A stretch of 64,000 nucleotides of DNA from Candidatus Poribacteria bacterium (GTDB lineage Bacteria > Poribacteria > WGA-4E > WGA-3G). Both the position numbers and the translations under genes were made by a program. Below the pieces are notes generated by a model. That model was not told the origin of the DNA and searched no databases. It worked only from the letters and a program-made list of their open reading frames with translations. The stretch is taken from NCBI GenBank assembly GCA_022394755.1, contig JAGFCA010000056.1, positions 93,228 to 157,227 on the forward strand. The letters run 5' to 3'. Within the stretch, counting starts at the first letter, position 1; each line of letters starts with the position of its first letter. This document shows, in pieces, positions 20,357-29,392 of the stretch.

Positions 20357-20812
20357 ATGTTTGGTAAAAAGAAAAAGGCTGCTTTGATTCCAACAATTAG
20401 TTCAGGTGTAGCTGGACCACTCGGTGTCCTTCATCTTCCTCGGTTCTGGTCAAAAGTATTGATGGATGCTAAAGGTGTTTTACATGAAGATTACCCAGCA
20501 TGTGGGGCAGGTTTTGATCAGATGGTATTAGACGGACTGGGACTTGATAAAGATGCAACTTTGGCATTTATCCAAAACAACGCACCCACATATCCCCAAT
20601 TTGAAGCTTGGGTTTTAGAACAAAAAGGTGGTAGTCTTGATGCCGATGCTGTTGCTGAATTGAATGCAGCAATCACCGGCTACAATCACGATGATGATAC
20701 ACGCTCAAGTATCCTCGGGGCAAGCAACGTGAATGATGATGGCTCAATTTTAGATGCTGTCAACCTTAACAATATTGATGATTGGTATGAATTTCATGCA
20801 AATTTAGATTAA
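20357..20812 (+). CDS. DUF5069-like small protein
   Basis: 151 residues, soluble. The segment GPLGVLHLPRFWSKVLMDAKG, the downstream PACGAGFDQMVLDGLGLD and the motif YPQFEAWVLEQKG match the pattern of DUF5069 proteins, which have no assigned biochemical role. The C-terminal part (about 95-151), rich in Asp and Asn, is less conserved. A near-consensus AAGGAGG ribosome site and a nearby terminator suggest a well-expressed single-gene transcript. Confidence 0.7.
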   Translation: MFGKKKKAALIPTISSGVAGPLGVLHLPRFWSKVLMDAKGVLHEDYPACGAGFDQMVLDGLGLDKDATLAFIQNNAPTYPQFEAWVLEQKGGSLDADAVAELNAAITGYNHDDDTRSSILGASNVNDDGSILDAVNLNNIDDWYEFHANLD

Positions 20813-20821
20813 TAACGTAAT

Positions 20822-20862
20822 TGTCTCAAGTAGGCGTCGTTAAACCATGTCTACTTGAGACA
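20822..20862 (+). terminator. Probable terminator after the DUF5069 gene
   Basis: A perfect 12-bp stem (TGTCTCAAGTAG at 20822-20833, CTACTTGAGACA at 20851-20862) is followed by a pyrimidine-rich, interrupted T tract (TTGTTCTCTCC). It starts 10 nt after the stop codon. The weak T tract lowers certainty. Confidence 0.6.
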
Positions 20863-20949
20863 TTGTTCTCTCCTTCCGATAAAACCCAATTATTTCCTAA
20901 AACTTAAGAATTCACTCTAACAATCCAGTACATTAATAAAGGTACCATC

Positions 20950-21996
20950 ATGACGATACACTTTATTGTAATTTCCTGCTTATTCCTGTTCGTTATATTA
21001 CCTTCTTATTCACTTGTCCCGTCCGAATTCACACATAAATCTGATGAATGGTTTCGAAGCAAGGAAGGGAAACAGATTGTCGACAACGTCCTCACATGGC
21101 AGACACAACACGGTGATTGGCCCAAGAATGAAGACACTGCCTCTGAACCTTTTGATGGAAATATAGACGATATACACGGTACTTTTGATAACAGGGCGAC
21201 TACTAATGAACTGCGGTTTGTTGCTCGTGCATTTCGCTCTACAAACGAACCTCGCTACCAACAAGCTTTTCTCAAAGGTATTTCCCATATACTTGAAGCA
21301 CAATACACTAATGGTGGCTGGCCCCAATTTTATCCGATTGGCAAAAAATACCATCGACATATCACCTTCAATGACGATGTAATGGTACTAATTCTCGAGC
21401 TGTTAATAGACGTTTCAGAATCTTCTGATTATAGTTTTCTGAAAACGGACGTGCGTAATAAGGCTAAAGATGCTGTTGCTAAAGGTATTGATTGCATCTT
21501 ACGTACCCAAATCAGACAGAATGGTAAACTTACCGCTTGGTGTGCACAACACGACGAAAAAACGTTAAAACCTACATGGGCACGCGCCTATGAGCCTCCA
21601 TCAATCTCAGGTTATGAAAGTGTAGGTGTTGTTAGATTACTGATGTCTATTGAAAAACCCACACCAGAAATTATTAACGCTATTGAAGGGGCAATCGAAT
21701 GGTTCAAGGATAATGCCATTCAAGGCATACGTCTGGAAAGATTTACTAACGCAGATGGACAAGAAGATAGACGGGTGGTGAAGGATCCAGAGGCAGGTCG
21801 AATTTGGGCACGTTTCTATGAACTCGGTACAAACCGCCCCATATTTCTCGACCGAGATTCTGTGGTTCGTTACTCTTTTTCTGAGATTACCCAAGAACGC
21901 CGCACCGGCTATGCATACTACGGTGGATGGACAGAGAGGTTAATTTCAAATGAATATCCCCGGTGGAATGAAAAAATCAGTTCAATACCTCGGTAA
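20950..21996 (+). CDS. Secreted pectate lyase, polysaccharide lyase family 10
   Basis: 348 residues with an N-terminal signal peptide (about 1-21, hydrophobic, ending before VPSEF). Family-10 hallmarks follow in order: HGDWPKNED, TFDNRATTNELRFVARAF, NGGWPQFYP, HITFNDDVMV, a WCAQHDEKTLKPTWARAYEP segment, and a C-terminal RTGYAYYGGW. PL10 enzymes cleave polygalacturonate by calcium-dependent beta-elimination, releasing unsaturated oligogalacturonides. Secretion implies degradation of external pectin-like polymer. The gene stands alone between DUF5069 and a repeat-rich gap. Confidence 0.92.
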   Translation: MTIHFIVISCLFLFVILPSYSLVPSEFTHKSDEWFRSKEGKQIVDNVLTWQTQHGDWPKNEDTASEPFDGNIDDIHGTFDNRATTNELRFVARAFRSTNEPRYQQAFLKGISHILEAQYTNGGWPQFYPIGKKYHRHITFNDDVMVLILELLIDVSESSDYSFLKTDVRNKAKDAVAKGIDCILRTQIRQNGKLTAWCAQHDEKTLKPTWARAYEPPSISGYESVGVVRLLMSIEKPTPEIINAIEGAIEWFKDNAIQGIRLERFTNADGQEDRRVVKDPEAGRIWARFYELGTNRPIFLDRDSVVRYSFSEITQERRTGYAYYGGWTERLISNEYPRWNEKISSIPR

Positions 21997-22378
21997 TATC
22001 GAATTCTGCCTGAACCTTTTTGCTTCATTAAAGAAGAAATGATATTTACAAGATCGGTAGGTGCGGTTTCCCAACGGTACCATTAGCGTTAATTTAATAG
22101 AAGAATGAACTATCCCAACCCCGTAGGTGCGGTTTTCCGGAGAACGCCATAAGGCGTTCATACCCGGGGAATGCCATAAGGCGTTCATACAGTTGATTCT
22201 GATTCTAATTCACCGCACCGGATTTGTGAGAATCCTTTGTTTGGTGGTATTCGTTCTATACCGCTCCAGATCTATTTCTAAGATTACCAAATTATAATAT
22301 TAATCTTCATCAAGCGGAAGCTACCTGCCTGGTTATTTATTAAATTGACGCCTATGGTGTAGTTTCTAACCCAACATA
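21997..22378. other. Non-coding gap between convergent genes, carrying R1 repeats
   Basis: No gene is seen. R1 copies occupy about 22056-22080 and 22120-22200; the rest is AT-rich and featureless. The flanking genes converge here, so a terminator function for the hairpins is possible. Confidence 0.5.
22120..22200. repeat. R1 interspersed repeat, best-preserved copy
   Basis: CCGTAGGTGCGGTTTTCC is followed by a 7-bp hairpin (GAACGCC, loop ATAA, GGCGTTC; 22142-22159), the linker CATACCCGGG, and a second hairpin GAATGCC-ATAA-GGCGTTC that closes with a G-T wobble. A shorter copy of the first element is at 22056-22075. Confidence 0.75.
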
Positions 22379-23437
22379 CTACATATCAGATTTCGATGTA
22401 AGTTGTATAGCACTACCAGTTTCAGATGATTTGAGACCGGCCAATAGAATTTCCGTCACATGCCGTGCTGTATAAGCATTAGAGAGGGGAGGTTGTGTAC
22501 CTTCTCTAATATGTTCGGCAAAGTGTGCATGCATTCCACTGGGGGCAACATCACTACAGTCTATTGGTTTGGTGTCAACAGGAGCACTCTCACGGGTATA
22601 TGATGTTGGGGTCCATTGTGTCAACGCAGCACCATCCCGTCCCGGCATAGTAAACTTTCCTGCTGTTCCATGTATACTTGATTCGCCTGTCCGTGCAGGA
22701 TCACACCAGCTGGTTTCAGCTGTAACGATACCACCAGATTCCATCTCAAGTACAAGGGTTGCTACATCTTCTAATTCGGTTGGTTTGTCGAAAGTAGAGA
22801 CAAAACCTGTTACACGATTAAATGTACCTAACATGGCTACCAGACCTGAGACTGCATAGACTCCCATATCGAATAGCGCGCCAACACTTGCTTGTTTGGC
22901 ATCGAAAAACCATAAGTCGTCTCCACTCTCACCAAATATATCTCTGATTTCAGCGTAATAGATCTCGGGTCCACCATGACTAACACGCATTCTGGCACCA
23001 GAAACCCGACCTATAGCCTCTTCAGCAATGAGTTGACGTGCCTTATATGTGGCACTACTGAAATGGGGTAAACACATCACAGTTTTACCACTTGCTTCAG
23101 ATGCCTCAACAAATTGGTCCGCCTCTGCCATATCACCACACAAAGGCTTCTGCATTAATACGTGCTTTCCTGCTTCAAGCGCTTTCACTCCCCACGAAAC
23201 ATGTAATGGATGAGGAGTGCCGACAAGAATAGCATCAAGTGTATCATCTGCTATTATCTCATCGTAATCCTGTGTCCAGTTGGGGATATCAAATTCTTGA
23301 CATTGGTGTTTTAGACGATGTTCACGTCTTCCTCCTATAACAGCAACATCAAAATCTTCACCGTTCTTCAAATCTGGCAGGTGCATTCTACAGACAATAC
23401 CACCTGCCCCAATAACTCCGAGTCTAATTTTGCTCAT
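22379..23437 (-). CDS. Gfo/Idh/MocA family NAD(P)-dependent oxidoreductase
   Basis: 352 residues. The N-terminal Rossmann fold has GVIGAGGIVCRMHL (7-20). The cofactor/active-site motif that usually reads EKP is QKP here (LMQKPL, Lys97), and the usual DxGxH reads FDMGVYAV, as in the Tyr-containing branch of the family. The C-terminal alpha/beta domain contains GKFTMPGRDGAALTQW. Family members oxidise or reduce sugars, inositols or related polyols; the substrate is unknown. It lies between two repeat-filled gaps on the opposite strand from its neighbours. Confidence 0.87.
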   Translation of the reverse strand: MSKIRLGVIGAGGIVCRMHLPDLKNGEDFDVAVIGGRREHRLKHQCQEFDIPNWTQDYDEIIADDTLDAILVGTPHPLHVSWGVKALEAGKHVLMQKPLCGDMAEADQFVEASEASGKTVMCLPHFSSATYKARQLIAEEAIGRVSGARMRVSHGGPEIYYAEIRDIFGESGDDLWFFDAKQASVGALFDMGVYAVSGLVAMLGTFNRVTGFVSTFDKPTELEDVATLVLEMESGGIVTAETSWCDPARTGESSIHGTAGKFTMPGRDGAALTQWTPTSYTRESAPVDTKPIDCSDVAPSGMHAHFAEHIREGTQPPLSNAYTARHVTEILLAGLKSSETGSAIQLTSKSDM

Positions 23438-23604
23438 AGTACTAATATTTCCTTGTAGTCAATTCTAAAATACATATACAATAAAGGAGAATCATTGTAA
23501 AAAGTCTTAAATATAACGCGTTGTGCTACACGACTTTTAGTAACCAATCGTTTCACAACAATACAGGTTCATGAGAATATCTTTCATCAATTATGACGCT
23601 CTCC

Positions 23605-23650
23605 AGCCCCGGGGAATGCCAAATCGCATTCATACCGTTGATTCTGATTT
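23605..23650. repeat. R1 interspersed repeat copy
   Basis: Contains CCCCGGGGAATGCC and GCATTCATACCGTTGATTC. The stem GAATGC/GCATTC is intact with a CAAATC loop. Confidence 0.65.
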
Positions 23651-23656
23651 GGTAGT

Positions 23657-23869
23657 GACGGAATGTTTATAGAAAGCTCTAAACAAAACCTCTTGAGTCC
23701 CAAAGGGACGGAATGTTTCTAGGAAACTCTAAACAAAACCTCTTGAGTCCCATAGGGACGCAATGTTTATAGAATCTAAACAAAACCTCTTGAGTCCCAT
23801 AGGGACGCAATGTTTATAGGAAGCTCTAAACAAAACTTCTTGAGTCCCATAGGGACGGAATGTTTATAA
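23657..23869. repeat. Tandem array of a 50-bp hairpin repeat (4 full units + partial)
   Basis: Units run 23657-23706, 23707-23756, 23757-23803 (47 nt) and 23804-23853, then a partial unit to 23869. Each has GACGGAATGTTTATAG, CTCTAAACAAAACCTCTTG, then GTCCCATAGG that pairs with the GGGAC opening the next unit (5-bp stem, loop AAA or ATA). Units are contiguous with no unique spacers, so this is not a CRISPR array. The ATGTTTATAG tail matches the dispersed R2 hairpins near 29.6, 32.3 and 63.0 kb. Confidence 0.85.
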
Positions 23870-23914
23870 TATAAAATCGAATTTACGTGAATATATTAAC
23901 AATAATTAGTTAAA

Positions 23915-23923
23915 TGGTATAAC
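23915..23923 (+). promoter_or_regulatory. Extended -10 immediately before the SpoU methyltransferase ATG
   Basis: TGGTATAAC ends only 4 nt before the ATG at 23928, so the transcript should start at the initiation codon (leaderless). No good -35 is visible, consistent with reliance on an extended -10. Confidence 0.5.
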
Positions 23924-23927
23924 ACTT

Positions 23928-24437
23928 ATGAAACAGTTACGAGATAAAGCACTTAAGAACTTTTTAAGACAAACTGGTCCACCAGAAGTGGATATAGTAT
24001 TCGTTTTACAAGATGTAGAGGACCCAGTAAACGTCGGTGCAGCATTCCGAATTGGTGATGCATGTGGTGTCTCTGAAATAGCATTAACAGGTATCAGCGC
24101 ACAGCCTCCTCATCCAACTATTGCAGGTATTGGTCGTGGCACACATCGTCGAGTTCCTTGGCATACCACCAAATACGCTGCTGACGCTGTGAACGAATAT
24201 AAAGATGAAGGATATACTGCTTATGCTGTAGAAGTTACCTCAGAATCTGTTCCATATAATAGTGTTGAATACCCAAAGAAAGTTTGTTTAATTGTTGGTA
24301 ACGAATATCGTGGTGTTTCAAAACGTACACTTGAGTGTTGTGATAAATCAATATACCTGCCAATGTACGGAAAAGTCGGTTCATTAAATGTGCATGTAGC
24401 TCTTGCCGTCTCCGCTTATCATATTATACATACATAA
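23928..24437 (+). CDS. TrmH/SpoU family RNA 2'-O-methyltransferase
   Basis: 169 residues, a compact SPOUT methyltransferase. All three SpoU motifs are present: motif 1 NVGAAFRIGDACG (35-47), motif 2 IVGNEYRGVS (about 122-131) with its conserved Asn-Glu, and motif 3 LPMYGKVGSLNVHVALAVSAY (about 144-164) forming the knot that binds S-adenosylmethionine. It probably methylates a ribose in tRNA or rRNA; the exact site cannot be assigned. It lacks the N-terminal substrate-binding domain of RlmB-type enzymes, being closer in size to TrmL-like proteins. It stands alone after a repeat array. Confidence 0.9.
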   Translation: MKQLRDKALKNFLRQTGPPEVDIVFVLQDVEDPVNVGAAFRIGDACGVSEIALTGISAQPPHPTIAGIGRGTHRRVPWHTTKYAADAVNEYKDEGYTAYAVEVTSESVPYNSVEYPKKVCLIVGNEYRGVSKRTLECCDKSIYLPMYGKVGSLNVHVALAVSAYHIIHT

Positions 24438-24531
24438 TTCATGGTAGATATTATTTTTTCACCTTGTACTTGCCTATATCCGTTAGAGTATTAAAAGTAT
24501 TTCACATACAATTAACATCTAATCAACATTC

Positions 24532-25191
24532 CTATCCATTGATAGGTGTCAAATGGACGTTGCGGAAAGCAACTGGACCATGATCACCTTGCAATAGTAT
24601 TGGTCCTGTTGCAGCTTCTTCGGTTAACATGGCACCACGGGTTACACCGACAACTTCTACATTCTCATGGACAATTTCACCGTTCCAAACGACTTCAACA
24701 AATGTTGCATGTGAGATTTTGTTGTTGTTAGCATCGAATTTGGGAGCATGAAACGTAATATCATACGTTTGCCATTCTCCCGGTGGTTTACTGGCGTTTA
24801 CGCTCGGAGGAACACCATCCACAGGTTTATTGTCAATCCAACGACAATAAACGCCTCCACATGTTCCAAACTTGAGTTCAGTTTCTCCCCAACTATCTAA
24901 AATCTGTATTTCATACCTACCCAGAACATAGACACCGGAGTTTGAACCTTGTGGCACCATAAATTCTACATGGATTTTACAATCTCCATGTTCATATTCT
25001 GTGTAAAGATCTTTTGTGCGTCCTGTCGGACCATTATAGAATATATCCTCACCAGCAGTGGTTGTCAGTAATTTGTTATCATCCGGATTTAGACCAACGT
25101 CCCCGATTGCTGACCAATCATGTTCTGTTCCACCACCACGGGGTAACCAACCACTCATATCCTTACCATTAAAGAGATTAACTTGAGACAA
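24532..25191 (-). CDS. DUF1080 (3-keto-disaccharide hydrolase-like) protein
   Basis: 219 residues forming one concanavalin-like jelly roll: LFNGKDMSGWLPRGGG start, then GDCKIHVEFMVPQGSNSGVYVLGRYEIQI and GEWQTYDITFHAPKFD, all typical of DUF1080. The family is linked to hydrolysis of 3-keto-glycosides and to binding of plant-type polysaccharides. There is no signal peptide on the called start, so location is uncertain. The start is TTG, chosen because a strong AGGAGGA lies 7-8 nt upstream. Confidence 0.85.
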   Translation of the reverse strand: MSQVNLFNGKDMSGWLPRGGGTEHDWSAIGDVGLNPDDNKLLTTTAGEDIFYNGPTGRTKDLYTEYEHGDCKIHVEFMVPQGSNSGVYVLGRYEIQILDSWGETELKFGTCGGVYCRWIDNKPVDGVPPSVNASKPPGEWQTYDITFHAPKFDANNNKISHATFVEVVWNGEIVHENVEVVGVTRGAMLTEEAATGPILLQGDHGPVAFRNVHLTPING

Positions 25192-25219
25192 ATGGATTCC
25201 TCCTAATTGATTTATTCCA

Positions 25220-25250
25220 TGCCTGAAATATACTTTTCAGGCAAGTTTTT
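25220..25250 (+). terminator. Intrinsic-terminator-like hairpin between DUF1080 and the cytochrome gene
   Basis: A perfect 9-bp stem (TGCCTGAAA at 25220-25228, TTTCAGGCA at 25235-25243, 6-nt loop) is followed on the + strand by AGTTTTTG. It could stop + strand read-through into the cytochrome gene. The same hairpin falls in the 5' leader of DUF1080 on the - strand. Confidence 0.5.
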
Positions 25251-25352
25251 GTTGACTTATTTTGCTAATTGACATATCTTATTTAATAGAATACAAACTA
25301 AAATTCACAGTAATTATGGATCTAATGGAGATGTAAGGGAACATAAAAAACT

Positions 25353-26249
25353 ATGAAAAGAGCGTTCTTATTATTATTTTTATCCCTACTCATGGGATCT
25401 TTTGTTATAATTAAAATCACTACCCTCCAAGCAGAAACAACACCATCACAAGAAAGTACTCAAGAAAATATAAAATCTCCTTTTGCTGAAGGTTGTAACA
25501 AGTGCCACGGAGATGAAGCTGCTTACAAAGAATGGACTCAAGCAGGACATTCACATGCACTTGTGAATTTAATTGAAGGTCCTTATGAAGTGAAAACATC
25601 ATGTTTAAGCTGCCATTCATCCGGGTATACAATGTTTGCCGAAGGGGCTATTCAGGGACATCCTTATAGTGAAAAAACCGCTGTAAATGCTGTTGCTTGT
25701 TCGTCTTGTCATTCTCATGCAAGCAAAGAAGAGAGTTTACTGATTATCCCTGCCAAAAAACTTTGTGTTAACTGCCATAAAATGGATTGTGGGTGTGCCG
25801 GAGCAGGAATTGTTCATCAATCACAATCCGAAATGTTCTTAGGTCGTGAAGGTGCCGGTGTTAAACGGATGCCTTCTCCTCATGTCCGAGCTATGAAAAA
25901 ACGATGTGTACACTGTCATATGGCAAAAGACGATCCAGAGAGTGTTGCTAAACATGGTGGACATACCTTTAAGGCAGAATTTAATATTTGCAGTTCCTCT
26001 GGTTGCCATGATAGTGCTGATAACGACATGGCAAAAAGATTGCCAAACTATAAGGCTGAAATTGAGACTAAAATGAAGGAAGTTAAAGCAATCTTAGACA
26101 GTGCAACTGATAAGACTTCACAAGCATATATTGATGCAAAATTAAACTATGATATGGTTAAAGGAGATAGCGGATACGGTCTACACAACATTCCTTATGC
26201 ACGAGCATTGTTAGAGCATAGTTTATCTTTAAAATCAGAAATAAAATAG
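25353..26249 (+). CDS. Secreted hexaheme c-type cytochrome
   Basis: 298 residues with an N-terminal signal (hydrophobic 4-22). Five standard CXXCH heme sites lie at Cys48-His52, Cys84-His88, Cys116-His120, Cys138-His142 and Cys185-His189; a sixth candidate has the longer spacing C-X4-C-H (Cys213, Cys218, His219), known from some multiheme cytochromes. Extra His residues (for example His66, His68 and His103) could be distal ligands. The C-terminal 75 residues are helical and Lys-rich. It probably carries electrons in the periplasm or on the cell surface; no partner oxidoreductase is adjacent. Confidence 0.85.
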   Translation: MKRAFLLLFLSLLMGSFVIIKITTLQAETTPSQESTQENIKSPFAEGCNKCHGDEAAYKEWTQAGHSHALVNLIEGPYEVKTSCLSCHSSGYTMFAEGAIQGHPYSEKTAVNAVACSSCHSHASKEESLLIIPAKKLCVNCHKMDCGCAGAGIVHQSQSEMFLGREGAGVKRMPSPHVRAMKKRCVHCHMAKDDPESVAKHGGHTFKAEFNICSSSGCHDSADNDMAKRLPNYKAEIETKMKEVKAILDSATDKTSQAYIDAKLNYDMVKGDSGYGLHNIPYARALLEHSLSLKSEIK

Positions 26250-26315
26250 TGTCTACCGGTATTGACTGTAAGAATTCGTCTAAAACATCAGAGCAATGCC
26301 ATCAGATATTTAAAA

Positions 26316-27152
26316 TTAATTTCCACCATTCATCATGTTTTTTAAAGGTACATCCTTCTCTTCAGGTATGTAAAAACTCATAGCATCGTCAACAACACCG
26401 AGAAGTTGCTTCTGAACAGGGTTACATTTTTCAACCAGTGCATCTGGCATTAGGATATAGTCCATAGGTTTAACCCAACGGTAGGCATATCCCATAAATA
26501 TAGTCTTTCTTGGGAAACCTGACCAGTTATGACCGATTCCGTGGTAAGTGCGTTGTTCAAAAAGGAAGGCATCACCAGCGTTGACATTCATAGATATTGC
26601 ACCCCGTGCCCATCCTGTTTCCGGATCACGAGCTGGCATACCTGTGAGTCTGTTACTACCGGGTACCAATACTGTCGCTCCTGAAGCAGGGTCAGTTTGG
26701 TCACTAATGGCATAAGCAATTTTGAGTAGGATACGTGGGTGAGGTTCCTGCATCTCTCTATATGAAGTTCCACCATCACGATGAAGACCTACTTTGGTTT
26801 TTACATCATCAGCGGGTTCCTCTTTTGAAGGTAATACAATCAGATGCGATGTTATCATCTGAATGTTCCAATTCAATACACCGCAGGCATACGGAAAGGT
26901 ATTATGCCAATCCAGAAGTTGAAGAAATGCATCATGATGTGTAATGCAATTACGCAAATTTAGTTTGCCATCTGGATCCAGATTGCCGGCTTCTATCTGC
27001 TTAGCATGGACTTCATCAACAGCATCGTTTATTTCTGATACAACATCCGGTGGTAATGCGTCTTTAATTAGTAAATATCCATTATTATCAACAAATTCTT
27101 TCTGCTGAGGCGTTAGAACTACTGTACCAGGCATTTCATTCGTCGTTTCCAT
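26316..27152 (-). CDS. Phytanoyl-CoA dioxygenase (PhyH) family protein
   Basis: 278 residues, Fe(II)/2-oxoglutarate oxygenase fold. The metal triad is visible as His124-x-Asp126 (GLHRDGG) and His204 (TYHGIGHNW), with a probable 2-oxoglutarate-binding Arg in FPRKTIF. Bacterial PhyH proteins hydroxylate diverse small molecules, and many lineages carry large expansions of them; the substrate is not inferable. The gene faces the DUF6785 membrane protein gene across a 153-nt divergent gap. Confidence 0.9.
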   Translation of the reverse strand: METTNEMPGTVVLTPQQKEFVDNNGYLLIKDALPPDVVSEINDAVDEVHAKQIEAGNLDPDGKLNLRNCITHHDAFLQLLDWHNTFPYACGVLNWNIQMITSHLIVLPSKEEPADDVKTKVGLHRDGGTSYREMQEPHPRILLKIAYAISDQTDPASGATVLVPGSNRLTGMPARDPETGWARGAISMNVNAGDAFLFEQRTYHGIGHNWSGFPRKTIFMGYAYRWVKPMDYILMPDALVEKCNPVQKQLLGVVDDAMSFYIPEEKDVPLKNMMNGGN

Positions 27153-27262
27153 TTTTTTATCCTTGTTAAGATATCATTCGTTCATTGTGGTCATATCTAC
27201 TTTGAATAACTTAATTATACAAGCATTAAGACTAATTCTCAAGAATTTAATTAATATATCAG

Positions 27263-27271
27263 TGGTATAAT
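27263..27271 (+). promoter_or_regulatory. Extended -10 promoter of the DUF6785 gene
   Basis: TGGTATAAT matches the extended -10 consensus. The predicted start near 27278 leaves about 28 nt before the TTG codon at 27306. Confidence 0.5.
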
Positions 27272-27305
27272 ACCAAGACTAAAACCACTGGGTTCGGAAT
27301 CAATA

Positions 27306-29270
27306 TTGACACCTACAACCACAGAACAGGCTTTTCAGACATCTGAAACAGGACAAATATCATCTCTTCATGATACATCTGTTCACGGACGCAAACACAT
27401 CGGTGCCACTTGGCGCGCCATTGTAATTGGTACAATTCTCACTATACCTAATGTCTATTGGATCTTAGATTCAGCAGGACAAGGGTACCCTACCACAATC
27501 TCTCTCTATTTTAATGTAATATTCTGCATATTTATCCTTACTGGTGCGAATTTAGCATTAAAACGGATTACCCCAAGTATCGCTTTCAGCCAAGGTGAAT
27601 TGTTAACCATTTATGTCATGCTCGCAATCGCATCCTCCCTTGCTGGACACGATGTGTTACGTGTCTTAATCCCTATGATTCCTTACGCTTTCTGGCACGC
27701 TACACCAGAAAATGATTGGACACACCTATTTCATCGATATATACCTGATTGGATTGCCGTTAAAGATAAGAAATTTCTAACTGAGTATTATCGAGGTGAA
27801 ACAAGTCTATATCAATGGGAAATCATTGAAGGATGGATTACGACAACACTTACTTGGGGTGGATTCCTATGTGCGCTTGTCCTGGCAATGGTCTTCATCA
27901 ATGCACTTGTACGTAAACAGTGGACAGAACACGAAAAACTCAGCTATCCGATTATTCAACTACCACTGGAAATGACGAACTTTGGAAGATCAAACCTACT
28001 TACAAACAAAATAATGTGGTTGGGTTTTGGTATTGCAGGGGCGATTGATATCCTTAATGGACTACACCATCTGTACCCGACTGTCCCAAGTCTTGGTGGA
28101 CGTCTATACGATTTACGCCCATTCTTCACACAGAAACCGTGGAGTGCTATTGGATGGACACCTATTGCTGTTTTTCCGTTTGCTGTTGGAATGGCGTTTT
28201 TTATACCCTTAGATCTCTCATTTTCATGTTGGTTTTTCTATCTATTCTGGAAGGCTGAAAGGATCTTTGGAGATGCCTTAGGTATCAGAGGTCTACCAAA
28301 TTTCCCTTTCACTGACGAACAATCGTTTGGTGCATATATTGGGTTATTTGTTATTGCAATTATCGCTACTCGAAAACACCTTGCCTATGTGATACAACAC
28401 ATTTTTAAACCGAAACAAGCTAAAGATGCTGATGAACCGATGTCCTATAGAGGAATGTTAATCTGTTTAATTCTGTGTCTCATGTTCCTAACAATATTTT
28501 GTAATGCTGCTGGAATGTCAATTTGGGCAATTTTAATATTCTTCGGTATCTACTATGCAATATCAACAGCAGTAACACGTATGCGAGCAGAACTCGGCTC
28601 TCCTGTTCACGATTTACATTTTATTGGTCCTGATGAGATGATGCCACGAATCTTTGGTACACGGTTTCTTGGTCCACGAAACCTAACGATGTTGGCATAT
28701 CTGTTTTGTATCAATCGTGCTTATCGCGGACACCCCATGCCACATATCTTAGAAGGCTTCAAACTTGCTGAACGTACACGGATATCAAACCGTTGGCTGC
28801 TTGTAGCAATGTGTGTCGCTGTTGTTATCGGTACTTATGGATCATTTTGGGCATTTTACCATATCTCATACATAGAGGGGGCAAGGGATTGGTTTGCTGG
28901 TAGACCGTTTAATCGACTACAAAGTTGGCTTACATCTCCAAGAGCCCCCGATGTCCCTGCCATTGCTGCAATGATTGTTGGGTTCTTGATAACTGGTTTT
29001 CTAATGATAATGCGGATAAAACTATTTTGGTGGCCCTTCCATCCAGCAGGATTCGCTATTTCAAGTAGTTGGTCAATGAATGTCTTCTGGTTTTCTATCT
29101 TCGTTAGTTCTGTCATCAAGTGGATAATACTGAAACAGGGCGGAATCAATTTACATCGTAAACTCATACCTTTCTTCCTTGGTTTGATTCTCGGAGAATT
29201 CATCATCGGTAGTGTTTGGAGTCTAATTGGGATTACTCTTGATAAACCGATGTACCGTTTCCTGTTTTAA
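27306..29270 (+). CDS. DUF6785/DUF6784-type polytopic membrane protein
   Basis: 654 residues with about 12 or more membrane helices. Conserved-looking segments include WRAIVIGTILTIPNVYWIL, FSQGELLTIYVMLAIASSLAGHD, a cytoplasmic EHEKLSYPIIQLPLEM motif, and RAELGSPVHDLHFIGPDEM, which fit the DUF6785/DUF6784 family. The EKLSYPIIQLP motif recalls oligopeptide-transporter-like proteins, so a transport role is plausible but unproven. The start is TTG because no in-frame ATG occurs before the first helices (the next Met is near residue 99). Confidence 0.78.
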   Translation: MTPTTTEQAFQTSETGQISSLHDTSVHGRKHIGATWRAIVIGTILTIPNVYWILDSAGQGYPTTISLYFNVIFCIFILTGANLALKRITPSIAFSQGELLTIYVMLAIASSLAGHDVLRVLIPMIPYAFWHATPENDWTHLFHRYIPDWIAVKDKKFLTEYYRGETSLYQWEIIEGWITTTLTWGGFLCALVLAMVFINALVRKQWTEHEKLSYPIIQLPLEMTNFGRSNLLTNKIMWLGFGIAGAIDILNGLHHLYPTVPSLGGRLYDLRPFFTQKPWSAIGWTPIAVFPFAVGMAFFIPLDLSFSCWFFYLFWKAERIFGDALGIRGLPNFPFTDEQSFGAYIGLFVIAIIATRKHLAYVIQHIFKPKQAKDADEPMSYRGMLICLILCLMFLTIFCNAAGMSIWAILIFFGIYYAISTAVTRMRAELGSPVHDLHFIGPDEMMPRIFGTRFLGPRNLTMLAYLFCINRAYRGHPMPHILEGFKLAERTRISNRWLLVAMCVAVVIGTYGSFWAFYHISYIEGARDWFAGRPFNRLQSWLTSPRAPDVPAIAAMIVGFLITGFLMIMRIKLFWWPFHPAGFAISSSWSMNVFWFSIFVSSVIKWIILKQGGINLHRKLIPFFLGLILGEFIIGSVWSLIGITLDKPMYRFLF

Positions 29271-29295
29271 ATAGTCAAGAATGAAATAAAAATAC

Positions 29296-29392
29296 TTGGT
29301 AGGAGCAGTTTCTAACCGTTCCGAAGCACAAGATTCTGATTTTCCTGAACCCGGTAGGTGTGGTTTCCTAACCGCACAGGATTTTCTTCAAA
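29296..29392. repeat. R1 interspersed repeat copies (two, adjacent)
   Basis: The first copy (GGTAGGAGCAGTTTCTAACC ... TTCCGAAG ... CCTGAACCC, 29298-29352) closely matches the segment at 31453-31508. The second begins at 29352 (GGTAGGTGTGGTTTCCTAACC). Confidence 0.65.

Larger units (their letters stand above)
23438..23927. other. Repeat-filled non-coding gap
   Basis: Contains one R1 copy (about 23605-23650), a tandem hairpin array (23657-23869) and the promoter of the SpoU methyltransferase gene. About 23460-23600 is AT-rich and shows nothing recognisable. Confidence 0.6.

Noticed and set aside
23657..23869. CRISPR array
   Set aside because: The repeats are contiguous 47-50-nt units with no unique spacers, and no cas genes are present.
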